A stretch of 64,000 nt of DNA from Myotis daubentonii (Eukaryota > Chordata > Mammalia > Chiroptera > Vespertilionidae): the NCBI RefSeq assembly GCF_963259705.1, contig NC_081851.1, positions 10,080,145 through 10,144,144 on the forward strand, written 5' to 3'. A model generated the notes under the pieces. That model ran no database searches, was not told where the DNA came from, and worked only from the letters and a program-made list of their open reading frames with translations. Below, one piece after another: positions 1-11,423 of this stretch. The translations under genes were made by a program, and so were the position numbers. How positions within the stretch are numbered: position 1 is the first letter of the stretch; every line of letters begins with the position of its first letter.

Positions 1-274
1 CACAATTGGTTATTTAAGGGACATCAAAAGGCTCATTTGCCTCCAACTGGCTCTAATGCCTTTGTTCTCATCACTCTAGGTTAGGAGTAAGATTGATCTC
101 TAAGAAGTGTCACATTTCACACTTTTGTCTGTACTTGTATTTACAGGATTTTTAACAATATGAAATAATTATTGATGATGCTTCTCCGTTACAATCTTTA
201 ACCAAAATCATTTCCAATTCATTTCTCACTTCTGATTCTTCATAACCTCATCTCTCCATCTTTTTATCTACCTA
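1..274. other. Unique AT-rich flank
   Basis: AT-rich single-copy-looking sequence ending at the Helitron insertion point. I see no exon, repeat or motif here that I can support. Confidence 0.5.
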
Positions 275-1171
275 CTAGGGGCCCAGTGCACGAAGTCATG
301 CACCTTGAAAGGAACTGTGTGCCGCGTGAGGCTGTGGTAGGCACAGGGGCGGGTCTTGGCCCATCCTCCATGCCCCTGCCTGGCCCCTCCTGCTGCGGCC
401 CTGGTCTCCTGTCTGCTGGAAGCCTTGCTCCCGCTGCTGCCCTTCCTAAGTGCTGACGGCACCAGCCCTGTTCGCACCCGATGAAGGCGCAGAGCAATTG
501 GGGCCAGTGCCAGCAGCGGGTACGAGCAGCAGCTGCTGCTCCAATTGCCCCTCAGGAGCAGGGGGAGGTGGAGAAGCCCTCAAAGGTGATCAGGGCCAGC
601 AGCTGCCGCTCACACCCACTGATGACGCCAAGTGATCAGGACCAGCGCTGGGTGCCGGCAGTGGGTGCAAGTGGTGGTTCCAGCCCCAGCTGTGGGTGAG
701 AGCAGGGCCGGCACTGGCAGTGGGTGTGAGGAGCAGCTCCAGCACCAGCAGCAGGTGTGAGTGGAGCCGTCGTCTGCAGTGGGTTCAAGAGGTGGCTGCT
801 GCCCCTATCTCCACTCAGGAGCAGGGGGAGGTGGAGAAGCCCTGAGTGGTGATAAGGGCCGGCAGCTGCCGCTTGCACCTGCTGACAGTGCTGAGAGATC
901 AGGACAGTGGGTGTGAGCGCCAGGCGGGACCGTGGAGCACAGGAGCAAAGCATTTTCAGTAACCACCAGAGGCTCACCCTGATGACAGCGACCGGTGCCC
1001 CACCTTGGTCTGGCGCCCCCACTCACCTGCTCCACCATCCCACTGCGGCCGACACCCACCATGTTTCTTGCACACCCCCTGGTGGTCAGCGCATGTCATA
1101 GCAACCGGTTGTTTTGGTCGTTCCGATTGTTCCACTGTTCTATTTGCATATTAGCCTTTTATTATATAGGA
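275..1171 (-). mobile_element. HeliBat-type Helitron, 897 bp
   Basis: On the reverse strand the element starts TCCTATATAATAAAAGGC (1171 downward) and ends CTAG (275-278) just after the GTGCA-rich 3' palindrome. The base before the 5' end is A and the base after the 3' end is T on that strand, the A^T target of Helitrons. The interior is GC-rich and holds diverged repeats of 'gccagcagctgccgctcaca' type and a CCACCAGGGGG motif near 1076-1084. There is no Rep/helicase coding, so it is non-autonomous. Open frames inside are low-complexity shadows. Confidence 0.9.
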
Positions 1172-1528
1172 TCTATTTTTTAAATTGATTCCTACTCTCC
1201 TCCTACAATCTTACATCCATTGGTCACAGTTTTGGGCTACGCATAACTCTGCTTGTTTGATAAGAAAATGCAGCCCCCTGCTCCCACCTGCTCACTAGCT
1301 CTGTAAGCCATACACAGGTTGTGCTCTTTGTAAAAGGCAATTAGTTGTATGTGCCTTCTCCCATAAATCCAAGGTATTGTGAAGGGAGCCCTGCATGTCT
1401 GAATGCAGCATGTGCATTACAAAGTACAGATATGGCAGCATTGCACAGCAAAGGTAGTTATCCCAACAACTTTCAGTACTTTGAGGGGACTTCTATTTAA
1501 GTTCCACCAGGAAGCCCTAAGTACTCTT
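1172..1528. other. Unique sequence between Helitron and SINE
   Basis: Single-copy-looking DNA that includes the left copy of the next SINE's target duplication (CCCTAAGTACTCTT at 1515-1528). No gene signal seen. Confidence 0.5.
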
Positions 1529-1747
1529 TTTTTAAAAAAAATATATTTTATTGATTTTTTACAGAGAGGAAGGGAGAGAGACAGAGTTAGAAACATCGAT
1601 GAGAGAGAAACATCGACCAGCCGCCTCCTGCACATCTCCCACTGGGGATGTGCCCGCAACCCAGGTACATGCCCTTGACCGGAATCGAACCTGGGACCCC
1701 TCAGTTTGCAGGCCGACGCTCTATCCACTGAGCCAAACCGGTTTCGG
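1529..1747 (-). mobile_element. Ves SINE (tRNA-derived)
   Basis: The reverse strand carries the Ves head (GGTTTGGCTCAGTGGATAGAG), an A/B-box pol III promoter region (GGTTCGATTCC), the body GTGCAGGAGGCGGC, a (CT)-rich tract and an AATAAAATATATT tail. It is flanked by perfect 14-bp target duplications, CCCTAAGTACTCTT, at 1515-1528 and 1748-1761, the mark of L1-driven retroposition. Confidence 0.95.
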
Positions 1748-1761
1748 CCCTAAGTACTCTT

Positions 1762-2687
1762 GATCTACCTCAAAACAGTCTGGGGTTTCCTGCTTTTGGG
1801 GTGCTTGTTCTCATGGCTACATGTGATTGGAGGAACTAGGAAAATGACTTTTCCACCAGCCAATCCAACCTTCATGTCTGCTAGGTGGTTTGGGACACCA
1901 CTGTGCTGGGAGGGAGAAATCTGTGTGTCTATCAGAGAACACCTTGGTGATTTGCCCATCAGACACTGTGTGACGAAACGAGAGGAGTGTCAGTGGGAGT
2001 AGACAGAGACTTGATCCTGGTGTTGGAAGAGTGCTGGAGAGATTGGGAAGAAATGGAGGGAGGGTTGGGTGAGAAACACCCAAGGTTCTCTCTGGCTCTG
2101 CTGGACTCCAGTTTCTTACTCTAACCCTCAAAATAGGAGCAAAAGAGGGCAGGGAGGGATCACCGCACCAACCGTGCGTAGACCTGACTGCTACAACCGT
2201 GTGCCCTGCAGACCCCAGAGAAAGCAGAGGAGAGAAGCTCCCAATTTATACAATTTGAAAATGTACAGATTTCAGAAGTACAAAAGGTGAGGCCACAAGA
2301 AAAGCTAAATGATGAGTGATGTCTTAGATAGAATTAAGGTTAACGAGCAAAGACAGTTAATGTTCCACAATCAGAGAGAGAGAGTGCCTTCTTGAAGCAG
2401 TCCTGCCCGCCACTCCGATGGGGATAAAAGGAATTAGCCAGCCACAGAGGATCTCGGCTCTGAGGTGCACTTTCCTGATGGGAAGTTCTTTTGTTTGTTT
2501 AAAAAACCTTTTGGACTAGGTAGGAAATTCTTCATTTGGGAGTTTTTTTAGAAACATACACAAGCACAGAGATGAAAAGACAAGGAGAAAGAAAGAAAAA
2601 GAGGTGAGGAGAGAGAAAGGAATATGGATTGAACACTGGCAAATGCAGCATATTTGTAAATTTAAAAAATATATATATTTTATGAGC
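1762..2687. other. Unique sequence, no gene seen
   Basis: About 0.9 kb of mixed composition with a purine-rich tract near 2570-2630. The open frames are short, unspliced and without recognisable domains. I see nothing further to annotate. Confidence 0.45.
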
Positions 2688-2906
2688 CTAACCCGGCCAG
2701 TATGGCTCAGTGGTTGAGCATTGACCTATAAATCAGGAGGTCAAGGTTCAATTCCCCATCAGGGCACATGCCTGGGTTGTGGACTCTATCCCAGTAGGGG
2801 GTGTGCAGGAGGCAGCCGATCAATGTTTCTCATCATCGATGTTTCTATCTCTTTCCCCCTCTCCCTTCCTCTCTGAAATCAATAAAAAGATATTTTTAAA
2901 AAATGC
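2688..2906 (+). mobile_element. Ves SINE, older subtype
   Basis: Forward Ves SINE with a diverged head (GGCCAGTATGGCTCAGTGGTTGAGC type), B box GGTTCAATTCC, the GTGCAGGAGGCAGCCGATCAATG core and an AATCAATAAAAAG tail. The head differs from the 'TAGCTGGTTTGGCTCAG' subtype elsewhere in the window, so it is a separate subfamily. Confidence 0.9.
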
Positions 2907-2907
2907 A

Positions 2908-3103
2908 TAAGTCTGGCTGGTATGGCTCTGTTGGTTGAGCTTTGTCCCAGGCACAAGGAGGTGGCAGGTTTGATTCTAGGTCAGGGCACAAGCCCAGGTT
3001 GTGGGGTCAATCCCCGGTAGGGGGCGTGCAGGAGGCAGCCGATCAATGCTTCTCTCTACCTCACCCTTCCTCTCTGAAATCACTAAGTCATATTTTTAAA
3101 AAA
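2908..3103 (+). mobile_element. Ves SINE, older subtype (tandem with previous)
   Basis: A second forward Ves SINE sits directly after the A-rich tail of the first, consistent with insertion into that tail. The head (CTGGCTGGTATGGCTCTG) and the CTCTCTACCTCACCCTTCC tract are degraded. The CT region is shortened compared with its neighbour. Confidence 0.85.
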
Positions 3104-3254
3104 TGTTACGAGTTGAGTGGACAAGGAATCAGGAGGGGAAGCAGAAGCCAAGATTTGCTGTTTCCCCAGCCCACCCCATGCAGAGCCTAAGTGATAGTCT
3201 CAACCCATGTGGAGTGCACAGATGGAGTAGGAGACATTATGACCCTTTAAAAAA

Positions 3255-3450
3255 CATTTGGTGAGGAAACTACTGTACAGCAAGCTTAGGTAACTTCCCC
3301 AAGGGCACACAGCTCACCAGTGCGCAGATTCCTCTGACTGAGCCCAATCCCCAGTGTGCCATAATCCCTGACTTAGGGCATGCTGAGGTCAGCAATGAGA
3401 CTGAGCTGTGTCCCAGGATGCCCTTGGGCGAGTCACAGGATCCTCCGTGT
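3255..3450 (+). repeat. MIR SINE remnants
   Basis: The block 'gtgaggaaactac...taggtaacttccccaagggcacacagct' matches the MIR core as I know it (GAGGAAACTGAGG, then AAGTAACTTGCCCAAGGTCACACAGCT). A further MIR-like piece with 'cccttgggcgagtcac' follows near 3420. Both are heavily diverged, as expected for an ancient mammalian family. Confidence 0.6.
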
Positions 3451-3544
3451 TCCCAATGTGCCCTTTCATTTACACCATTCTTGTCTTTCAGAATCCTGGG
3501 TTCTGCTGGTTAATTTGAAAAGTGCGCTTCCATTTATGTGTTAA

Positions 3545-3807
3545 CTAGAGGCCAGGTGCACACACATCGAGCACAGGTAGGGTCCCTAGGCCTGTCCGGC
3601 GATCAGGGCTAATCTGTGGGGCGACTGGTGGGGCGATCGGGGGGCGGGGGGTGAGGGGCATTGGCACCCACCTAGGCTGGCCTGGGGCCTGCGGGCTGGG
3701 GGCAGCTCCTGTGTTGAGTGTCTGCCCCCTGGTGGTCAGTGTGCATCATAGCGACTGGTCGTTCTGCTGATTGGTTGATTTGCATATTAGGCTTTTATTA
3801 TATAGGA
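3545..3807 (-). mobile_element. HeliBat-type Helitron, 263 bp
   Basis: CTAG at 3545-3548 is preceded by A on the plus strand, and the reverse-strand 5' end TCCTATATAATAAAAGCC finishes at 3807 followed by T. The GTGCAC palindrome is present but mutated ('gtgcacacacatcgagcac'). The CCCCCTGGTGG motif (3726-3735) is the CTCF-core-like sequence common in this family. Short and non-autonomous. Confidence 0.9.
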
Positions 3808-4984
3808 TGTTTATTATGGTGAAGTAAATTATATACTTGTGCACAGTAAAAATTGAAATGCTACAGAAAAATGTAAAAGATTTAAAAAAAAGTTTTTCTT
3901 CCTTCTCCTGACAGCCCTTTCCACAGAGCGAAATCCCTAGTAACCATTTTATCAGTGTCCTTCCAGAGAAATGTCTTAAGCGGATGACTGGGTCTGCACT
4001 TAATAAGACCTTCTGCCATAATGTCTTAACTCTTGTGGGAAGCAATGTTATGAGAATCTGAAGTGCACTGATCAGGGGCAATAATATGTTTTTGTGGTAT
4101 TGTTTTAAAAATACAACTAATGGATGACAATAGCTAAGGCTCACTGGTGACTCTTTTGGATCTGACACTCTGTAAACTGTTTTATATGTATCACTTCATC
4201 TCCACAATAGCCTCCGAAGTGGTGTTACAGTTAGACAAGGTCCTTAAGCCCTTAGAGAAACACCCATTTCAAACCCTTGCTGCACTGAGGGGGAGGCCAG
4301 GAGGCACCTGGGCAGTGTTCCACCCATCCCCCGTGGTTAGGAACAACAGATCACAACTCACTCCAGAAATATCACAGACACCTTGGAAAAGCAGAGAAAA
4401 TAAGAAAAACACCACTGTCAAAAAAAGATGCATATCCTTATTTACTTTTATCTATTTCCTATTGTGACTTTTTTTTTCCTGAACTCCAAATCTAGACAAG
4501 AAACCTCACAGCTGATGAAATGGGCCGATTTGTGGCTGTATTTACACACAGAACGTTCTCCAGCAGGAAAGGAATTCAGTTGCTGTTGGTGCTACAACAA
4601 ATCATGAGCTCATCTGAAAGGACTATTCTGGAAAATACAGAAGTTGCTCTGTAACCAAGGTAGGGGAGGAAATGAGTGGTTTAATGGCACGTGGTCTTCC
4701 CATAAGGGTGGGCGTAGGAGGGATCCCAGAACAGTGAGGGTTGGCGAGCAGGCACCAGGGCGGACCCTGGGCAGCCTGGAAGCAGCTGGATGCCAGAGAC
4801 AGAACCTCCTCTGTAGCCCTGACAGCCATGGACCCTGAACGTCACCAAAAGCCAAGGAAGAGGGCCCGGGTGACACGGATGCCAACCACTGTTATCTTTT
4901 AGTTTAAATTGACACAGAACCACAGGACGCTGTGAGGCTAAATGAAATGCAATTATACTTTAGATCCCAAATAAGAAAACGAAG
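3808..4984. other. Unique sequence with a MIR remnant
   Basis: Single-copy-looking sequence. About 4160-4290 resembles a MIR ('cacttcatctccacaatagcctccgaagtgg...'). The ORF-like stretches near 4610-4880 on both strands have no domain or splice structure I can recognise. Confidence 0.4.
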
Positions 4985-5343
4985 AACTGCTACTGATGAG
5001 CACCACTATTTCTTTTATTTCTAAGTTAATTTTGTTGTTGTTGACAGTATTACAGATGTACCCTATTGTCCCCCACTTTCCCTCCACCCAGTCCCCACTG
5101 CATCCCAGGCTTTCACCACACTATTGTCTGTGCCCATGGGCTATGTATATATGCATATATGTTCTTTGGTTAATCTGTTCCAGTCTCCCCACCCCCAACT
5201 CCACCCCCTCCTATCTGAGACCTGTCAGTCTGTTCCATGCATCCTTGTCTCTGGACCTATCTTGTTCATCAGTTCACTTTTTTCATTAGATTCTACATAT
5301 AAGTGAAAACAAATGGTGTTTGTCTTTCTCTGACTGGCTTATT

Positions 5344-5667
5344 TCACTTAGCATAATGGTCTCCAGGTCCCTCCATGCTGCTGCAAAGGATAAGAGATCT
5401 TTCTTTTTTTACAGCCACATAGTATTCCATTGTGTAAATGTACCACAGCTTCTTTATCCACTCATCTACTGATGGGCACTTGGGCTGTTTCCAGATCTTG
5501 GCTATTATAAGTAATGCTCCTATGAACATAGGGATGCATATGTTCTTTCCAATTGGTGTTTCGGGATTCTTAGGATATATTCCCAGAAGTGGGATCACTG
5601 GGTCAAACGGCAGTTCAATTTTTAAGTTTTTGAGGAAACTCCATACTGTTCTCCACAGTGGCTGCAC
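5344..5667 (-). pseudogene. L1 ORF2 C-terminal fragment
   Basis: A 107-residue open frame matches the L1 ORF2 C-terminal region, with the recognisable runs '[14 protein letters not shown]' and 'MEYYVAVKKE'. In intact L1 this follows the RT and carries a cysteine-rich segment. Here it is an isolated exon-like scrap of the decayed 5.0-13.2 kb L1, not a gene. Confidence 0.85.
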
Positions 5668-6090
5668 CAGTCTGCATTCCTACCAGCAGCGTGCCAGGGT
5701 TCCCTTTTCTCCACATCCTGGCCAGCACTTGTCATTTGTTGATTTATTGATGGTAGCCATTCTGGCAGGTGTGAGGTGATACCTCATTGTAGTTTAATTT
5801 GCATTTCTCTGATGATTAGTGACATGGAGCATTTTTTCATATGTCTATTGGCCATCTGTCCTCTTTGGAGAAGTGTCTATTCAGGTCCTTTGCCCATTTT
5901 TTAATTGGATTGTCATCTTTTTGTTGAGTCATATGAGTTCTTTATATATTTTGGAAATTAACCCCTTATCATATATATCTTTGGAGAATGTATCCTCCTG
6001 TACTGTGGGTTCCCTTTTCACTTTGTTGATGGTTTTTTTTTTTTGCTGTGCAGAAGCTTTCTAGTTTGATGTAGTCCCATTTGTTTATTT

Positions 6091-6290
6091 TTTTAAAATA
6101 TATTTTTATTGATTCCAGAGAGGGAGAGATAAATGGAAACATCAATGATGAGAGAGAACCATTGATCGGCTGGGTCCTGCATGCCCTCTACTGGGTATCA
6201 AGCCTGCAACTTGGGCATGTGCTCTGACTGGGAATCAAACCTTGACCTTCTAGTTCATAGGTCAACCACTGAGCCACACTGGCCGGGCCC
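6091..6290 (-). mobile_element. Ves SINE inside L1
   Basis: Reverse Ves SINE of the GGCCAGTGTGGCTCAGTGGTTGACC subtype with a full head, core and ATATATTTT tail. It interrupts L1 ORF2/3' sequence, and the L1 resumes on both sides (short flanking repeats near TTTAT/GTTTAT). It is therefore younger than the L1. Confidence 0.9.
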
Positions 6291-7092
6291 ACATGTTTAT
6301 ATATTTCTTTGTTTCTCTTCCCCTAGGAGATATATCAGTGAAAATTTGGCTATCTGCAATGTCTAAGACATTACTGCCTATGTTTTCTTCTAGGATTTGT
6401 ATGGTTTTGCAACTTACATTTAAGTCCTTTATACATTTTAAGTTTAGTCTTGTGTATGGTGTAAGTTGGTGGTCTAGTTTCATTTTTTTGGATGTATCTG
6501 TCCAATTTTCCCAACACCATTTATTGAAGAGACTGTCTTAATTTCACTGTATATTCTTGCCTCCTTTGTCACAAATTAATTGATGATAATGGCTTGTGTG
6601 GATTTCTGGGATCTCTGTTCTGTTCCCTTGAGCTAATATGCCTGCTGTTGCGCCAATACCAGGCTGTTTTGTGTACATTGGCTTTGTAGTATAATTTCAT
6701 ATCCAGTATTGTAATCCCTCCTACTTTGTTCTTCTTTCTCAATATTGCTATGGCTATTCGAGGTCTTTTTTGATTTCATATAAATTTTTGGAGTAGTTTT
6801 TCTAGATCTATGAAATATGCTGATTGTATTTTAATAGGGAGTGCATTAAATCTATAGATTGCTTTGGGTGGTATGGGCATTTTAATCATATTAATTATTC
6901 TAATTCATGAACACACTATATGCTTCAATTTGTATCTTCCTCTGTTTCTTTTTTCAAAGCCCTATAGTTTTCTGAGTACAGGTCTTTTACCTCCTTGGTT
7001 AAGTTTATTCTTAGGTATCTTTTTTTTGTTCTTGTTGCAATAATAAATAGGATAATTTTTTTTTGTAAGTTCTCACTGGAGAACATATTTCC

Positions 7093-7125
7093 ATTGATTT
7101 TTTTTTAAAGAGTGGAAGGGAAGAG

Positions 7126-7160
<35 letters not shown>

Positions 7161-7290
7161 CTATGTGAGGATCCCTACCAGGGCCAGGGATCCAACCTGC
7201 AACTGAGATACATGCCCTTGACTGAAATGGAACACAGGAACCTTCAGTTCATGGGCTGATGCTCTATCCATTGAGCCAAACTGGCTAGGG
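7093..7290 (-). mobile_element. Ves SINE with expanded (AG)n
   Basis: Reverse Ves SINE (head CCCTAGCCAGTTTGGCTCAATGG at the high-coordinate end). Its CT-rich tract has expanded to an (AG)n run at 7130-7156. It is inserted in L1 ORF2 sequence. The core is partly shortened. Confidence 0.88.
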
Positions 7291-7335
7291 TGTGATTATT
7301 ATTTATTTTTAGTTTCTCTTTCTGAGAGTTCATTA

Positions 7336-8376
7336 TCTCTATATATAAAAGGCTAATATGCTAAGTGTCCCTCCAACAGTCCAACTGGTTGCTGTGATGC
7401 GCACTGACCACCAGGGGCAGCTGCTCAAAGGAGCTGCCTTGACACATACTAGCCATTTACAAAGAAAGGCACCGAGGACCTGGCACCGACAAAGCAACAC
7501 TCGGCTTTCCCCAAGTGGGACACAGGCCCCACCACCACCCCAGAATGACAGCCCACCAAATCACAGCCAACACTGCCAAGATCTTATGGTGCAAAATGCA
7601 GCCCACAGCCCAGCCCAGAAACAGTCACTGTGGGTACCAGGTAATGATGTCACGTAACAATACCCAGCTTCCTCTCCCTAGCGACTAGCCTCCTTACAGT
7701 TTCTTCAGCCCAGTAACACAACTTGCTTTATAGCCAGGTGCAAATATTTTACACTTTAACCAAATGTCTGTGAAGCATTTTCTCATGCCTCATCTCATTT
7801 GGTCCTCACAGAAGTCCTGGAGTAGGTAGATAGGAGATTCAGTAGAATCCTATTTTCGTTACATTTAGCTGGAAAACAGAGATTTAGAAAGCTTAGAAAC
7901 TTGACCTGACTGAAAAGAAGTAAGAAATGGTGGACTTTGAAAATGATTTCAGGTGTTCTCACTTCACAGAATATAGTTAAACACTGCTGCAGTTAAATAT
8001 TTTACCCTTTGTTCTCCCTGCGTGATCTACAATAATAATCTGCTTCTTGTTGATATTTACTGCTGTGTTGCTGACAATTACCTGAAAGAGAAGTTGGGGT
8101 GCTTCACTGGGCTGGAAAAAGTTTAGCTAAATCAGAAAGCAGGTCTACTTAAGCAAGTTTATTCTATATATATAAAAGGCTAAGTTGACTTGCTCATGTG
8201 CAATACATATAAAGCTCTTGCTGGTGCCAATCACATGGGTGTATTTTGATCTGTCATTGTCGATTGTGAATTTGGTTAACACTTCTATTATAGAGAAAGG
8301 GTGATTAGCAATATTAAAATATTTCTTCTAATTAATTTTCTTTCAATGTGCAGGAATCCGTGCACCAGGCCACTAG
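7336..8376 (+). mobile_element. HeliBat-type Helitron, 1041 bp, probable host-DNA capture
   Basis: It starts TCTCTATATATAAAAGGC after an A and ends CCACTAG (8370-8376) before a T. Removing it rejoins L1 text across the A^T site. The first ~90 bp are typical HeliBat sequence including CCACCAGGGGCAG (7408-7420). About 7430-8160 does not look like HeliBat and includes a MIR-like block (about 7770-7910). A second Helitron-like 5' terminus, TCTATATATATAAAAGGC, lies at 8163. Either one Helitron read through and captured host DNA, or one Helitron landed beside another. Confidence 0.8.
8163..8376 (+). mobile_element. Inner Helitron terminus pair (214 bp subfamily)
   Basis: A self-contained unit runs from the internal TCTATATATATAAAAGGC to the CTAG at 8376. 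Its middle ('gtgccaatcacatgggtg', 'ttggttaacacttctatt') differs from the other Helitrons here. The 3' hairpin is weak ('gaatccgtgcaccaggcc'). It may be a separate small subfamily that the longer element shares its 3' end with. Confidence 0.55.
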
Positions 8377-8389
8377 TTGGTATATAAAA

Positions 8390-9450
8390 ATGCCATCAAG
8401 TTCTGGATGCTAATTTTGTATGCTGCTACTTTCCAAAATTCATGTAGTAAATCTAGTAGTTTTTGATGGAGTCTTTGGGGTTTTCTATGTACAATATCAT
8501 GTCATCTGTGAATAATGACAGTTTTACTTCCTCCTTTTGAATTTGGATGCCTTTTATTTTTTCTTCTTGTCTTATCACTATGGCTGGGACTTCCAGTACT
8601 ATGTTGAGTAAGAGTGGTGAAAGCAGACATCCTTATCTCTTTCCTGTTCTTAAGGGAAATGCTTTTAGTTTTTGCCCATTGAGTATGATGTTGACTATAG
8701 GTTTGTTATATAAATATACCTTTATTATGTTGAGGTATATTCCCTCTATTCCCACTTTGCTGAAAGTTCTTATCAAAAATGGGTGTTGGATTTTGTCCAA
8801 TTATTTTTCTGCATCTATTGAGATGATTGGGTGATTTTTATCCTTCATTTTGTTAATGTAGTGTATCACATTTATTGATTTACTAATATTGTACCAGCTT
8901 TGCATCCCCAGCATAAATCTCACTTGATCATTGTGTATAATCTTTTTAATGCATTGCTGAATCTTATTTGCTAATATCTTGTTGAATACTTTAGCAAATA
9001 TGTTATCAGGGATAATGGCCTGTGATTTTCTTTCTTTGTAGTGTCTTTATATGGTTTTGGAATTAGGATAACTCTGGTCTCATAAAAAGAGTATGGAGGT
9101 CTCCCCTCCTCTTGAATTTTTTGGAATAGTTTAAGGAGGATAATAGGTATTAGTTTTGTTTTGTTTTTAATGTTTGGTAAAACTCACCAATGAAGTCATC
9201 TGGCCCAGGACTTTTGTTTGCTGGGAGATTATTATTATTATTACTGTTTCAATTTATTTAGTTGTTATTGGCCTATTCAGGTTTTCTGATTCTTCCTTCC
9301 TGATTCAGTTTTAGAAGATTGCATGTTTCCATGAATTTGTCCATTTCACCCAGGTTGTCCATTTTGTTGGCCTGTAGTTGTTCATAGTATTTTCTTTGTA
9401 TTTCGGTGGTGTCGGTTGTTACTTCTCTTTTATTTATTTCGTTCATCTCT
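8390..9450 (-). pseudogene. L1 ORF2 reverse transcriptase fragment
   Basis: Reverse-strand translation gives the RT palm with the catalytic box FTDD (codons complementary to 8501-8512) in the context '[13 protein letters not shown]', where active L1s usually have FADD. Many in-frame stops follow. In a live L1 this domain would prime reverse transcription on nicked DNA. Here it is a fossil belonging to the 5.0-13.2 kb L1. Confidence 0.8.
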
Positions 9451-9467
9451 CCTTTTTTAAAAATATA

Positions 9468-9697
9468 TATTTTATTAAATAATGATTTTTAATATATTTT
9501 TGTTGATTTCAGAGCAGAAGGGAAAAGGGATAGATAGAAATTCAATGATGAAAATCATTGATTGGCTGCCTCCTGCATGCCCCCTACTGGGGATCGAGCC
9601 CACAACCCAGGCATGTGCCCTTGGCCAGAATTGAACCTGGTACCCTTCAGTCTGTAGGCCGATGCTCTATCCACTGAGCCAAACCAGCTAGGGCAAA
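9468..9697 (-). mobile_element. Ves SINE in L1
   Basis: Reverse Ves SINE with an intact head (TAGCTGGTTTGGCTCAGTGG at the high-coordinate end), core and a long AT-rich tail (9468-9510). Inserted into L1 ORF2. Confidence 0.9.
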
Positions 9698-9907
9698 AAT
9701 ATATTCTTTATTGATTTCAGAGAGGAAGGGAGAGGGAGAAAGAGATAGAAACATCAATGATAAGAGAGAATCATTGATGGGCTGCCTCCTGCATGTCCCC
9801 CACTGGGGATTGAACCCTCAACCCTGGCATATGCCCTGATCAGGAATTGAACTGCAATCTCCTGATTCATAGATTGATGCTCAACCATTGAGCCATGCCA
9901 GCTGGGC
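9698..9907 (-). mobile_element. Ves SINE abutting the previous one
   Basis: A second reverse Ves SINE of the 'CAGCTGGCATGGCTCAATGG' subtype lies directly next to the first, its A/T-rich tail touching the other's head. Together they form a same-orientation pair inside L1. Confidence 0.9.
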
Positions 9908-10394
9908 TCTCCCATTTTTTTTAATTGTTCATAAATCTTGTTTATCTTTTTAAAAAACTATCTTTTGTTTTCATTGATCTATTACTTGTTGGGTTTTTTA
10001 GTCTTTATGCCAGTCTATTAGTTGTTGGGTTTTTTTTAGTCTTTATGCCATTTATTTCCACTCTGATTTTAATTATTTTCTTCCTTCTACTTACTCTGGG
10101 CTTTTCTTGTTGCTTTCTTTCTAATTCTTTTAGTTGTGGGGTTAGATAATTTATTTGAGCTTTTCCTTGTCCCTCTGAGAACTGCTTTTGCTGTATGCCA
10201 TAGATTTATGCTGTTGTGTGTTCATTTTCATATGTTTCCAGGAAGTTTTTTATTACTTTCTTGATCTCATTGGTAACTCATTAATAACATGCTATTTAGC
10301 TTTCATGTATTTGAATGGGTTTGAGGGGTTTTTTTTAATTGGAGTTTATTTCTGGTTTCATGCCATTGTGATACAAGAAGATGCTTGGTATGAT

Positions 10395-11067
10395 TTAAGT
10401 TTTCTTCAATTTGTATACATTTATCTTGTGTCCTAATATGTGGTTTACCTTTGGGAATGTTCCATGTACACTTGAGAAGAACGTGTATTCTACAGCTTTG
10501 GGGTGAAATATTCTGTAAATATCAATTAAATCCATCTGATTTATTGTGTCATTTAAGGTTGCTGCTTCCTTGTTGATTTTTTTTTTTTTTTTTGGCCTGG
10601 AAGATCTATCCAGTGATGTCAGTGGGGTGTTAATGTCTCCTACTATGACTGTATTGCTGCCAATCTCTCCCTTAAAATCATCCAGGAGTTTTTTAACATA
10701 TTTTGGAGCTCCTATATTGGGTGCATACCTGTTTACTAGAGTTATATCCTCTTGTTGGATCACTCTCTTTAGTATTATGTAGTGACCTTCTCTGTCTCTT
10801 GTTATGGTCTTTGTTTTGAACTATGTTTTGTCAGAGATGAATATTGCTACCCCAGCTTTTTTTTTTTTTTTCATTTACATGGAAAATTTTTTCCCATCCT
10901 TTTAATTTCATCTTGTGTGAGTCCTTTGTTCTACGGTGGGTCTCTTGTGGACCACATATGTATGGGTCATGTTTTCTTATACATTCAACTACCCTATGTC
11001 TTTTGATTGGAGCATTTAATTCATATACATTTAAGGTTATTATTGATAGGTACTTATTTATTTCCAT
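10395..11067 (-). pseudogene. L1 ORF2 endonuclease fragments
   Basis: Two reverse frames (10831-11067 and 10395-10763) carry the APE-like endonuclease start ('LSIITLNVYELNAPIKRHR') and middle ('NTVIVGDINTPLTSLDRSS'). The Glu of the QETH motif is present. A frame break separates the two parts, and a poly-T/A run (10576-10594, 10857-10870) shifts the frame. Non-functional. Confidence 0.85.
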
Positions 11068-11423
11068 TTTTATTCCTTATGCCTATATTCCTCTCTCTAT
11101 TTCTTCTTCTTCTTACAATAGTCCCTATAGCATTTCTTGCAATGCTAGTTTAGTGGTAATAAACTCTTTTAACCTTTTTTGGTCTGGGAAGCTCCTTATT
11201 TTGTCTTTAATTTTGAATGATAGCCTTCCTGGATAGAGTAGTCTTGGTTTCAGATCCTTACTTTTCATTACTTTTAATACTTCAGGTCATTCCCTTCTGG
11301 CCTATAGTGTTTCTGTTGATAAATCAGCTGACAGATTTATGGAAACTCTCTTGTCGATAACTGACTGTCTCTCCCTTTCTGCCCTTAAAATTCTTTCTTT
11401 GTTTTTAACCTTTGCCCTTTTAA

